Source: an uncultured Acidimicrobiales bacterium (GTDB taxonomy: Bacteria; Actinomycetota; Acidimicrobiia; Acidimicrobiales; Aldehydirespiratoraceae). Taken from it: a stretch of DNA of 64,000 nucleotides. The stretch is from NCBI GenBank assembly GCA_958296055.1, contig CATQHS010000001.1, positions 124,001 to 188,000 on the forward strand, written 5' to 3'. The position numbers and the translations under genes are program-made. This document shows positions 1-7,147 of this stretch, piece after piece. The first letter of the stretch is position 1; every line of letters starts with the position of its first letter. The notes below the pieces were generated by a model that worked only from the letters and a program-made list of their open reading frames with translations, was not told the origin of the DNA and made no database searches.

Positions 1-426
1 GACGGGCCCCCAGCTCAGGGCCAGGCCCGGCGCGAGCTGGGCGTTGCGATCCCGGAAGATGAGCGACTCGAACAGGTTGCCGGTCACCACCCGGGCGGCC
101 CGGTCGTTGACGACCTGGGCGTCGAGGGTGGAGGGCTCGGTGGTGACCGCTATCACCAGCTCCTGGGGCTCCATGTCCTCCATCGGCGCCTCGGTGGTGG
201 GCGTCTCGCTCGGAGCTTCGGTGGTGTCCGGGGCCGGTGCTTCGGTGGTCTCCGCGGGCGCATCGCCGCCGCCGCCGCCGCCGTCATCGGCTGGCGCGGC
301 GGTGGTGACGGGCGCGGCCGGCTCGGCGCCGCCGTCGTCGTCGCCGCCGCACCCGGCGGCCACCAGCGCCATGACAGACACGGCGAGCAGCCAGCGAGCT
401 ACGGCTCGGTTCCGGTTGGGTCTCAT
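1..426 (-). CDS. ABC transporter solute-binding lipoprotein, family 5 (partial, N-terminal part)
   Basis: This is the first 142 codons of an extracellular solute-binding protein; the rest runs off the left edge. A short basic N-terminus and hydrophobic stretch end in the lipobox V-A-A-G-C with the lipidated Cys at residue 26. A Gly/Asp/Thr/Pro-rich linker extends to about residue 78. After it comes the mature fold start (ELVIAVTTEPSTLDAQ), typical of the SBP_bac_5 family of peptide, nickel or small-organic-molecule importers. A GAGGGG ribosome-binding site lies about 10 nt before the ATG. It follows the GlcG-like gene on the same strand, so it may import a compound handled by the upstream amidohydrolase. 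The substrate cannot be told from this piece. Confidence 0.85.
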   Translation of the reverse strand, partial: MRPNRNRAVARWLLAVSVMALVAAGCGGDDDGGAEPAAPVTTAAPADDGGGGGGDAPAETTEAPAPDTTEAPSETPTTEAPMEDMEPQELVIAVTTEPSTLDAQVVNDRAARVVTGNLFESLIFRDRNAQLAPGLALSWGPV

Positions 427-492
427 GTGTTTGTTTCCCCTCTGTGGTTGTTGGTCAGCTTGTCTATCGGGTGTGGGCGGTGACGCCGGCCG

Positions 493-912
493 CTAATCCG
501 GCGGCGGGGCCGGGGCCGTCTCGGGATAGGCGGAGGCGACCGCTTCGGCGATGCGCCGGTCGTTCTCCGGCGTGGAGCCGCCGACGCCGACCGCGCCCAC
601 GAACTCGTCGCCGTCGAAGACGGGGTGACCGCCCGGGTTGAGCGTCACCCCCCCGGGCAGGATGTCCACCAGGCTCTCGGCGAACAGCGGTCGGTCCTTC
701 CAGCGCTCGAGCAGATCGGCGGTGGGCTTGCGGAAGGCGGCGGCCAGCCGGGCCTTGCCCATGGCCATGTACGGGCCGTGCCAGGACCGGCCCCGGGCCA
801 GGGCCACGGGATGGCCGGCCGCGTCGGCCACGGCCACGGTGGCGGTGATCCCCTCCCGGGCGGCCAGCTCCCGCCCGATGGCGATCAGCTTCAGGGCCCG
901 GTCGGTCTCCAT
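493..912 (-). CDS. GlcG/HbpS family protein (DUF336)
   Basis: A 139-residue single-domain protein of the GlcG/HbpS family. Family features are visible: the early V-A-V-A-D-A-x-G-H strand, the G-K-A-R-x-A-A-x-F helix and the C-terminal G-G-H-P-V-F-D-G-D-E-F-V-G-A-V-G-V-G-G turn. Members bind haem or corrinoid-like ligands or accompany catabolic operons; the exact role is generally unknown. It begins 10 bp after the amidohydrolase stop, so the two genes are very probably co-transcribed. Confidence 0.85.
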   Translation of the reverse strand: METDRALKLIAIGRELAAREGITATVAVADAAGHPVALARGRSWHGPYMAMGKARLAAAFRKPTADLLERWKDRPLFAESLVDILPGGVTLNPGGHPVFDGDEFVGAVGVGGSTPENDRRIAEAVASAYPETAPAPPPD

Positions 913-922
913 CAGCCCTGAA

Positions 923-2227
923 TCAGCCGGCGTCGGCCCCGACCGGCTCGGCCGCGATGGCGCCCGGCTCGGCGGTGGCGTTCGACCCGGCGGTCTCGCC
1001 TGACCCGGCCGGCGGGGGGTCGGTCCACGGGTCGGTGAGCAGGCGCAGGTAGCGGGCCGCGTTCTCGCCCATCAGCTTGCGGGTGGCCTCGGGGCCCAGC
1101 ACCGGTTCCCAGGCCAGCACCCGGTCGGTGCTCTCGGGGTAGGTGCACTCCGGGTGGGGGAAGTCCGAGGCGTACATCAGCACGCCGTCGCCGAGCAGCT
1201 CGTTGACCGCCTTGGTCATGTGCGGGCCCTCGTGGGACTCGATGGCGCAGAACACCCGGCCCATCTGCACGTACTCCATGGGGGTGTGCTTGAGGTCCTT
1301 GGGGACCGCGCCCTTCACGTAGTCGATCTGGCTGGTGAGGCGGATGATCCAGTTGGGCAGCCAGCCGTGGCCGGTCTCCACCGCCGCCACCCTCAGGTTG
1401 GGGTGGCGGTCGAGCATCCCGCTGATCAGCACGTAGGCCAGCAGGCGCTGGGCGCCCCAGACGTGGGCGGCGGTGCGGGCCACGGCCACGTTGCCCCAGA
1501 TGTCTCGGTAGCCGGGGAAGTAGGGGGCCTCGTAGAAGAAGCTGTGGTGCATGATGGGCAGGTCGGCCTCGTTCATGGCCGCCCACACCGGCTCCAGGTC
1601 GGGGTCGTCCACCGGCAGGCCCTCGGGCAGCACCGGCCACACCGCCCCCAGCCACTCCCGGTCGGCGTGCTCGGCGATCATGGCCGCGGCCGCGGCCGGG
1701 TCGACGCAAGGGGCCAGCACCAAGCCCTTGAGCCGGCGGGGGTCGGCGGAGCAGTAGTCGTCCATGTAGCGGTGGTAGGCCCGGTACATCGACAGGGCCA
1801 GCGACGGGTCCAGGGCGCTGGAGCCGGGGGCCCAGGTGCCGGGGATCAACAGGTTTACGTCGACGCCCTCCACGTCCATGTTGGCCAGTCGCCCGGCGGC
1901 GTTGCCGTGTTGGATGCCCTCGGCGATCGGCTTGAGGGCCAGGTTCTGCACCCGGCCCTCCAGCGCCCCCCTGGCCCCGGCCCCCCGGGTATCGGGCTCG
2001 TCGTGCTCCTTGTGGCCGGCCACCCGGTTGTAGGGGTAGGGGTTGACCCGCACCACCCCGTACGGGTGGGCGGGGTGGCCCCGGCCCGGCGTGGGGGTGG
2101 TGACCCGGATGTGGGGCTCGAGTTCGTCCTTGCGGTCGAGCAGCTCCCGGTCGGCGTAGTTGAGCAGGTGCTCGATGGATGGGGTGACGTGGGTGTCGGC
2201 GTCGATTACCCGGTAGCCCTGGCGCAT
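923..2227 (-). CDS. Amidohydrolase family 2 protein
   Basis: A 434-residue metal-dependent hydrolase or decarboxylase of the amidohydrolase-2 (ACMSD-like) group. The N-terminal metal motif reads D-A-D-T-H (residues 9-13). Later come M-H-H-S-F, E-T-G-H-G-W and the terminal metal Asp in Y-A-S-D-F-P-H. The family cleaves C-C, C-N or C-O bonds in cyclic or aromatic acids; the substrate here is unknown. The ATG at 2227 is preceded 6 nt upstream by TAGCCT, so a leaderless transcript is likely. It heads the run that continues into the GlcG-like and solute-binding genes. Confidence 0.88.
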   Translation of the reverse strand: MRQGYRVIDADTHVTPSIEHLLNYADRELLDRKDELEPHIRVTTPTPGRGHPAHPYGVVRVNPYPYNRVAGHKEHDEPDTRGAGARGALEGRVQNLALKPIAEGIQHGNAAGRLANMDVEGVDVNLLIPGTWAPGSSALDPSLALSMYRAYHRYMDDYCSADPRRLKGLVLAPCVDPAAAAAMIAEHADREWLGAVWPVLPEGLPVDDPDLEPVWAAMNEADLPIMHHSFFYEAPYFPGYRDIWGNVAVARTAAHVWGAQRLLAYVLISGMLDRHPNLRVAAVETGHGWLPNWIIRLTSQIDYVKGAVPKDLKHTPMEYVQMGRVFCAIESHEGPHMTKAVNELLGDGVLMYASDFPHPECTYPESTDRVLAWEPVLGPEATRKLMGENAARYLRLLTDPWTDPPPAGSGETAGSNATAEPGAIAAEPVGADAG

Positions 2228-2233
2228 GCCCTC

Positions 2234-2239
2234 AGGCTA
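2234..2239 (-). promoter_or_regulatory. Leaderless -10 element of the amidohydrolase gene
   Basis: TAGCCT (TANNNT form) on the minus strand ends exactly 6 nt before the amidohydrolase ATG. The same hexamer-to-start spacing recurs at 2361 and 63190, which supports a functional leaderless promoter. Confidence 0.55.
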
Positions 2240-2283
2240 GTTGCCTGTCCCGCCAGTTGCCTTATCCGCCCCGCCGGTTGCCT

Positions 2284-2303
2284 CCGAGCCACCCGAGGCT
2301 CGG
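2284..2303. promoter_or_regulatory. Inverted repeat between divergent genes
   Basis: CCGAGCC and GGCTCGG form a perfect 7-bp dyad around a 6-nt centre. It lies between the divergent amidohydrolase and AbiEi-like genes and has no T-tract, so it reads better as an operator or structural element than as a terminator. AbiEi-type antitoxins are known to bind inverted repeats upstream of their own genes. Confidence 0.35.
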
Positions 2304-2360
2304 CTCGGTGCCTGCAAAGCGCATCGCCACGCGCTCTCCCGCGACAATTAGGAGGGACGC

Positions 2361-2366
2361 TAGGCT
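2361..2366 (+). promoter_or_regulatory. Leaderless -10 element of the AbiEi-like gene
   Basis: TAGGCT ends 6 nt before the ATG at 2373, matching the spacing at the amidohydrolase gene and at the IclR gene at 63202. A purine-rich GGAGGG lies too far upstream (about 17 nt) to serve as the ribosome-binding site. Confidence 0.55.
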
Positions 2367-2372
2367 GATGCC

Positions 2373-3245
2373 ATGTCTGACACCCGGGTTCATCCCCGGC
2401 ACTTGGCCGACTACCTGCTCGAACGGGGCGAGCGCTTCGTCACCGCCGAGCGCTGCGCCGAACTTCTACGGGTCAAGCCGGAGAACGTGAGCCGCAGCCT
2501 GGCCCCGGCCCGCCACGCCAACCAGATGGTGTCGGTCACCAACCGCGCCTGGGTGCCGGTCCCGCCGCCTAGGCGCAAAAAGGGCGCACCGCCTCTGCTC
2601 GATTACTTGGACTCGTTGATGGCGCACTTAGAACAGCCCTATTATCTCGGCTATCGGGCTGCCGCCGCCTTCTACGGCGTCTCTCATCACTCTTTCGCCC
2701 ATTATCACATCGTCACGCCCGCGCCCCACCGTGACCGCCGGATCGGGAGGTCTTTCCTCTGCTTTGTGCGCAGAGATCCAACCCGAACACCTACTGTTCG
2801 TAAACCGGTTGGATACGGGGTGAATGCCGATGTAATGGTATCAACACCGGAGGCTACCGCATTCGATCTCATACAGCGGCCTATCCTTAGCGGAGGTATC
2901 GACTATGTCGCAACGCTGATAGGAGACATGCTAACTGCGGGATTGTTAAATATAAACTCACTTTGCACAGTAGCCGATCTCTATCCGATGTCTGTTTTAC
3001 AACGCCTAGGGTATGTTGTTGAGATCATGCACGGGCATTTGCGATGGGCTATTCGCAACCCATTAGACGTAGAACCGCTGGCTAAGATAATTGCGGATCG
3101 AAGGGTCCGGGAAATCCGGCTGGTATACCCGTCACTGTCAGGTCAGACTGAGATCAGACCCACACCACTATGCCGTCGTTGGAGGCTAAAGGTTAACCAT
3201 ATATTAGAGCCCGATCAAAAATCACGTGGGCTGATTGTCGCGTGA
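2373..3245 (+). CDS. abiEi: AbiEi-type antitoxin / transcriptional regulator (orphan)
   Basis: A 290-residue protein of the type IV antitoxin AbiEi family. The N-terminal 60 residues form a winged helix-turn-helix (A-E-R-C-A-E-L-L-R-V-K-P-E-N-V-S-R). The antitoxin domain follows, with Y-Y-L-G-Y-R-A-A-A-A-F-Y-G-V-S-H-H-S and S-T-P-E-A-T-A-F-D-L. In intact systems it neutralises the AbiEii nucleotidyltransferase toxin and represses its own promoter. Base composition drops sharply in AT-rich direction from about position 2640, unlike the surrounding genes, which suggests transfer. The stop overlaps the GTG of a toxin remnant (GTGA), the coupling expected for abiEi-abiEii, but no full toxin follows. 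Confidence 0.75.
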   Translation: MSDTRVHPRHLADYLLERGERFVTAERCAELLRVKPENVSRSLAPARHANQMVSVTNRAWVPVPPPRRKKGAPPLLDYLDSLMAHLEQPYYLGYRAAAAFYGVSHHSFAHYHIVTPAPHRDRRIGRSFLCFVRRDPTRTPTVRKPVGYGVNADVMVSTPEATAFDLIQRPILSGGIDYVATLIGDMLTAGLLNINSLCTVADLYPMSVLQRLGYVVEIMHGHLRWAIRNPLDVEPLAKIIADRRVREIRLVYPSLSGQTEIRPTPLCRRWRLKVNHILEPDQKSRGLIVA

Positions 3246-3337
3246 TCCCTCAAGAAGCCTTATCCCACTGGAACAAATTATTGCTCAAAGGTGGCACTTG
3301 TCCCCACAAGTTGTGGTTAACAGATGTATATGACTAG
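3242..3337 (+). pseudogene. AbiEii-type nucleotidyltransferase toxin remnant
   Basis: A 31-codon frame opens with GTG overlapping the AbiEi stop. It encodes an M-I-P-Q-E-A-L start, usual for AbiEii proteins, and soon after L-L-L-K-G-G-T-C-P-H-K-L-W-L. That matches the family's conserved nucleotidyltransferase G-G-T-x-x-x-K region, which normally sits some 30-40 residues further in. The frame stops at TAG just where the catalytic S-E-D-x-D segment should follow. It therefore looks like a toxin gene with an internal deletion and a lost C-terminus. The assignment rests on motif and position only. Confidence 0.6.
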
Positions 3338-4070
3338 ATGCCGACCGACGGCTTTGCTTTTCGTTGCCGCTTTGTTCACTGCGGCATGCGCCGTAGAAAT
3401 GACATCGCCGTCAGCCGTAGAAATGACATCGCCGTGAGCCGTAGAGACAGTCCCGTCGGCGACCGCGCCGCTTGTCCTCGACGACATCGTGATCCCAGAG
3501 GTGCAGTGGTGCAATCCAGACGACGACCCGGATCTGACGGCGGCGATCGCAGCCGAGCGCGCATGGTTCAAGGGCGCGGCGGCTCAGGCCCGGTCGGAGC
3601 TGCTGGAGATGGCGGAGCGGCACTCGCCGGGCTCGACCGCCCGGGCCGCGCTGGAGTACTCCGCCGCGCAGACCGGCGTGAACTCCCGCCGGCGTCTGAT
3701 GGAGGTCGAAGCGGAGATCATCGCGTCTTGGCGCGAGAGATGCTTAGACAGCCTGGACAGGCAGGCCCGGCTGTCGGCGGACAACGGCCGCGCCCTGGTC
3801 CATCCCGATCAGATGCCCGGGCTGGCTTTGTGGAAGCAGCGGGTCACCGAGTCAATGCCCGCCGGATTGTCGGTGGTGGCGCGGACGGTCATGCTCTCAG
3901 CGGTGGACGCGGCGGCCTCTGGGGGCGGCCTCGAGCCGCTGGAGTCGGCATCGATGACGACCGTGCAGGCAAGCGGTGAAAACGTTGAATCCGACTTAGA
4001 ACGCTTGCTGCCGTTTATCGCAGAAGTCCTCGCAGACGCCAGGCTTAGGTTCCCTCTGACGCTTTCCTGA
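3324..4070 (+). pseudogene. Putative lipoprotein gene interrupted by an in-frame TGA
   Basis: The ATG at 3324 starts a lipoprotein signal: basic residues, a hydrophobic stretch A-L-L-F-V-A-A-L-F and a lipobox T-A-A-C with Cys at residue 22. The frame meets TGA at 3435-3437 (codon 38) and then stays open to 4070, giving about 248 residues if read through. The stop sits in the second copy of a 24-bp tandem repeat whose first copy has TCA (Ser) there, so one base change explains it. The downstream part is soluble, acidic and mostly helical (a V-Q-W-C-N-P-D-D-D-P start, W-F near 3570) and I do not recognise it. A GTG at 3489 could start a cytoplasmic product. Actual function is unknown. Confidence 0.6.
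3390..3446 (+). repeat. 24-bp tandem repeat (2.4 copies)
   Basis: Copies at 3390-3413 and 3414-3437 differ only in their last codon (TCA against TGA); a 9-bp partial third copy follows. The unit keeps the reading frame of the lipoprotein and encodes A-V-E-M-T-S-P-S just after the lipid-anchor Cys, a region that tolerates repeats. Confidence 0.85.
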
Positions 4071-4155
4071 GCCTCCACTACGGCCGATCTACTCAACAAC
4101 GAACGGCAAGAGCCCAATTAGCGCTCTAGCCGGAAGGGGTGAGGGGCTGGTTGGG

Positions 4156-5589
4156 CTAGAGCCATGCGAGGCGGGAGGAGCCTGGTTCGGAAGATGTGGC
4201 GGCGGGGTCGAGGTCGGTCTCGGCGAAGCTCACGGCGGTGAAGCGGTCTCGGGCGTCGAAGGGGACGGTGGCGTCGATGCCGACTTTGGTGCGCACTCCC
4301 CCGTCGGAGACCCGCACGTACTCGTGGCCTCGCATCCCCGGCATCACCACCAAGTCTTTCGAGGCCTCCACCCGGGTGGCCACCGCGTACTCCACGTGGT
4401 CGGGGTCGGTGATGTCGATGTCGCCGTCCACCACGATCACCTGGTCGAGGTCTTTGAGGGCGGCGAAGGCGGCCAGCATGGCGTTGCGCTGCATGCCCTC
4501 GTCCCGGCCGGAGCGCTTGGCCACTTGGATCACCAGGTGGAATCGGTACAGCCCGCCCGCGGTGAGCTCGGCGTCGGTGACGATGGGGTTGGCCTGGCGC
4601 AGTGCCCGCAGGGCGCTGGCCTCCAGCACGTGCTTGCGCAGCATCACCGTCTCCCGGCCCGCCCCGTTGATGGCGTGGTAGACGGGGTCTCGGCGCATGG
4701 TCAGGGCGGTGGCCTCGAACACCGGGGCCGGGCCGGAGTCGGACAGGTAGCCGACGAACTCGCCGAAGGGGCCCTCGGGGGTGGTTTGGTCGGGGTGGAC
4801 GACGCCTTCGAGGACGATCTCGGTCTCGGCCGGGACGGCCAGGGGCTGGGTGAGGCACGGGGCCAGCTCCAGGGGCTCGCCTTTGAGTCCGCCCGCGGCG
4901 GCCAGTTCGTCGGCGTCGGCTGGCATCTGCGATCCCATGTAGGCCCCGGCGTACATCAAGGCCACGTCGGTGCCGACGCACACCGCGATGGGCAGGGGCT
5001 CCCTGGCGGCCTGGGCGTTCTCGAAGGCCTGGCGGAGGTGGCGGCCGTAGTCGAGCTTTATGGCGGTACAGCCGCGGTCGATGAGCTGGAGCCGGTGGTA
5101 GGAGGCGTTGTGGACCCCGGTGGTGGGATCGCGCACGATCACCACCCCGGCGGTGACGAACCGGCCGCCGTCGTCGGGCGAGTGGCGCAGCACCGGCAGG
5201 TCGGCGCCGAGGTCGATGTCGTCGGCGGCGATCACCCGCTCCTGGGCCGGGACCGGGCCCGAGCTGTCGGGCGCGGTCACCGGCGGGAGGGGCCGATCCA
5301 GGGCCCGCAGCATCACTTGACGGATCTGGCCGCGGTCCAGCCCCAGAGCGGTCTCGACGTTGGCGGTGCAGCTCAAGAAGTTGCCCAACACCGGGATCTG
5401 GTGGCTGATCCCCCGGCTGGCTGCGGCCTCGAACAGCAGGGCCGGACCGCCGTCGGCCGCTTTCATGGCCCCGGCCACCTCGTCGATCAGCTCCAACCGC
5501 TGGGAGACCTTGACGAGCCGCCCGGCCGCGTCGAGCCGCCCCAGCGCAGTCCGGAACCCGGTGTTGATCGCCTCTGGGGCTTCGCTCAT
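4156..5589 (-). CDS. UbiD family decarboxylase
   Basis: A 477-residue member of the UbiD/Fdc1 family, which reversibly (de)carboxylates aromatic or alpha,beta-unsaturated acids with prenylated FMN. Visible signatures are the H-N-A-S-Y-H-R-L-Q segment (conserved Asn and Arg near the cofactor) and E-G-P-F-G-E-F-V-G-Y, carrying the two active-site glutamates. Length fits the family (about 480-500). An in-frame ATG at 5661 would add a low-complexity Pro/Arg N-terminus, so the internal ATG before S-E-A-P-E-A is preferred. No UbiX flavin prenyltransferase is in the window, so cofactor supply must come from elsewhere. Confidence 0.85.
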   Translation of the reverse strand: MSEAPEAINTGFRTALGRLDAAGRLVKVSQRLELIDEVAGAMKAADGGPALLFEAAASRGISHQIPVLGNFLSCTANVETALGLDRGQIRQVMLRALDRPLPPVTAPDSSGPVPAQERVIAADDIDLGADLPVLRHSPDDGGRFVTAGVVIVRDPTTGVHNASYHRLQLIDRGCTAIKLDYGRHLRQAFENAQAAREPLPIAVCVGTDVALMYAGAYMGSQMPADADELAAAGGLKGEPLELAPCLTQPLAVPAETEIVLEGVVHPDQTTPEGPFGEFVGYLSDSGPAPVFEATALTMRRDPVYHAINGAGRETVMLRKHVLEASALRALRQANPIVTDAELTAGGLYRFHLVIQVAKRSGRDEGMQRNAMLAAFAALKDLDQVIVVDGDIDITDPDHVEYAVATRVEASKDLVVMPGMRGHEYVRVSDGGVRTKVGIDATVPFDARDRFTAVSFAETDLDPAATSSEPGSSRLAWL

Positions 5590-5736
5590 GCCGCCTCGCT
5601 GGTCTCGCCGCTGGTTCCGGTTCGGCCGCGGAGGGTAGTTGGGGGCTGGCTCTCGTGCCATAGACCAAGCGTCCGACCAGTTGCCGTCGGCCGTGGGCCA
5701 ACCGGGTGGTTCTCAGTCGTCTGCGCTAGGCGGACG

Positions 5737-5848
5737 CCGAAATCAAAACAGACATAAAATCACTGTAACAAGATGTCTGCTTCTTAGGTTTCTGTTGAAA
5801 TACCAACCTTCCTGCCCGAAATCAAAACAGACATAAAATCACTGTAAC
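5737..5848. repeat. Pair of identical 33-bp direct repeats with a nested inverted repeat
   Basis: Two identical 33-bp AT-rich copies (5737-5769 and 5816-5848) are separated by 46 bp. CAGACAT inside copy 1 (5749-5755) pairs with ATGTCTG (5773-5779) just after it. The array lies directly ahead of the AAA ATPase and within the 5590-5884 gap. It may be an operator, iteron-like site or footprint of a mobile element. No cas genes are near, so a CRISPR reading is unlikely. Confidence 0.8.
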
Positions 5849-5884
5849 TCGCCCTAAGGCCCCAGCGACTGTAGTGTGGTTGAG

Positions 5885-7147
5885 ATGACCGGCAACCCGT
5901 TCAAGCCTAGCTTCGGGCAGTTACCGCCCCATCTGGCCGGGCGGGACGAGCTGCTGTCGAATGTCCGGGCAACGCTGAGCGCCGGGCCGGGCCGACCCGA
6001 GTTCACCTCGCTGGTGCTCGGCGCCCGCGGAACGGGCAAGACGGTGTGCCTTCTGGCCATCCGCGACGAGGCCGAAGCCGCCGGGTGGCACGTGATCCAG
6101 CGGGAGGCCTTGGTTCCCGAAGCGGGCGATGAGGTGGCGAGCGGCATCGCCGAAGACTGCTTGGGCGCCTTGGAGACGATCGATCCCCCACCGAAGCGGA
6201 GGCTGACCGACATCGGCATATTGAAACTCCTGAGCCTCAAGTGGGAGAACCGGGAAGCTCGGCCTCAGGACCTTCAGAAATCGCTTAGCAACTTGGTAGA
6301 GGCGACGCAGTCAGAGGGAGGTGCCGGAGTACTCTTGATCGTTGACGAGTTTCACAACATTAGAGCCAAAGATGCGAGTCGCATCGCATCTGCGTTGCAA
6401 CGCATAACTAAGGACCAGGGTAAGCCTTTGGCGTTTTTCGGTGCGGGACTGCCTCATATAGAATATACTCTATTACCCAACAAAGGCTTTACATTCTTTC
6501 AAAGGTGCTACCGACAAGATATAGAGCGAGTCAATCATAGTGATGCCATAAAAGCGGTCGTATTCCCCTTGCAAGAGTCGGGTGTACAGGTAGACACAGA
6601 GCACCTGAAGCTAGCCGTGGCTGCTACACAGGGATACCCATTCAGTCTGCAATCACTCGGGTTTCATATGTGGGAGCAGGCTGGCGCTCCTCACAACGAT
6701 ATAGCTGCTGAGCACATAGACGTTGCCGTTGAACTGATGCGTGACGAAGTGGCTCGCAAGGTCAGCGTCCCGACATGGAATCGATTGTCCCAGGTGGATC
6801 GCAGGTTCCTCGGGGCTATGGCCCAAGACGACGGGCCGTCTCGGAGCGCGGACATTGCCCGCCGCTTGGACGTTGACGGCAGGTATGTATCCACCTATCG
6901 TAAAAGGTTGCTCAATGAAGGTGTCGTCGTCGCCGCTGACAGAGGACTCCTCGCCTTCGCGAACCCCATGCTGCGAGATCTGGCGCTGGAGCACGAGGCG
7001 GAGGCGGCAGCTATGGAAGCGGCTCGTCAGCGCTATTCTATGAAACCGTCTAAGCCGCCCGCCTCTCGATGCGACGCTTGGATGCCTCGCTCGGAGGCTC
7101 GCTGCGTCCGGCCCGAGGGTCATGCCGGACCGCATCGCTCGCGATGA
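5885..7147 (+). CDS. AAA family ATPase with C-terminal winged helix
   Basis: A 420-residue ATPase of the P-loop/AAA type. Walker A reads G-A-R-G-T-G-K-T (about residue 50) and Walker B L-L-I-V-D-E-F-H-N (about 155). It resembles archaeal/MSP-type ATPases with a winged-helix tail, here S-A-D-I-A-R-R-L-D-V-D-G-R-Y-V-S. The extreme C-terminus has C-x6-7-C followed by H-x-G-x-H-R-S, a pattern seen at the ends of some actinobacterial proteins and possibly metal-binding. The middle third (about 6230-6750) is AT-richer than either end. TAGTGT lies 7 nt before the chosen ATG; a GTG three codons earlier is the alternative. Role unknown; phage or mobile-element links are possible. Confidence 0.75.
   Translation: MTGNPFKPSFGQLPPHLAGRDELLSNVRATLSAGPGRPEFTSLVLGARGTGKTVCLLAIRDEAEAAGWHVIQREALVPEAGDEVASGIAEDCLGALETIDPPPKRRLTDIGILKLLSLKWENREARPQDLQKSLSNLVEATQSEGGAGVLLIVDEFHNIRAKDASRIASALQRITKDQGKPLAFFGAGLPHIEYTLLPNKGFTFFQRCYRQDIERVNHSDAIKAVVFPLQESGVQVDTEHLKLAVAATQGYPFSLQSLGFHMWEQAGAPHNDIAAEHIDVAVELMRDEVARKVSVPTWNRLSQVDRRFLGAMAQDDGPSRSADIARRLDVDGRYVSTYRKRLLNEGVVVAADRGLLAFANPMLRDLALEHEAEAAAMEAARQRYSMKPSKPPASRCDAWMPRSEARCVRPEGHAGPHRSR

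Noticed and set aside
2284-2303. Rho-independent terminator
   Set aside because: No T-tract follows on either strand and both flanking genes diverge from here, so no transcript needs ending.
3338-3979. Alternative 213-residue frame in the lipoprotein region
   Set aside because: Arg/Gly-rich shadow frame; the signal peptide and acidic helical sequence lie in the frame beginning at 3324.
5737-5848. Two-repeat CRISPR array
   Set aside because: Only two copies, a 46-bp gap longer than usual spacers, and no cas genes in the window.
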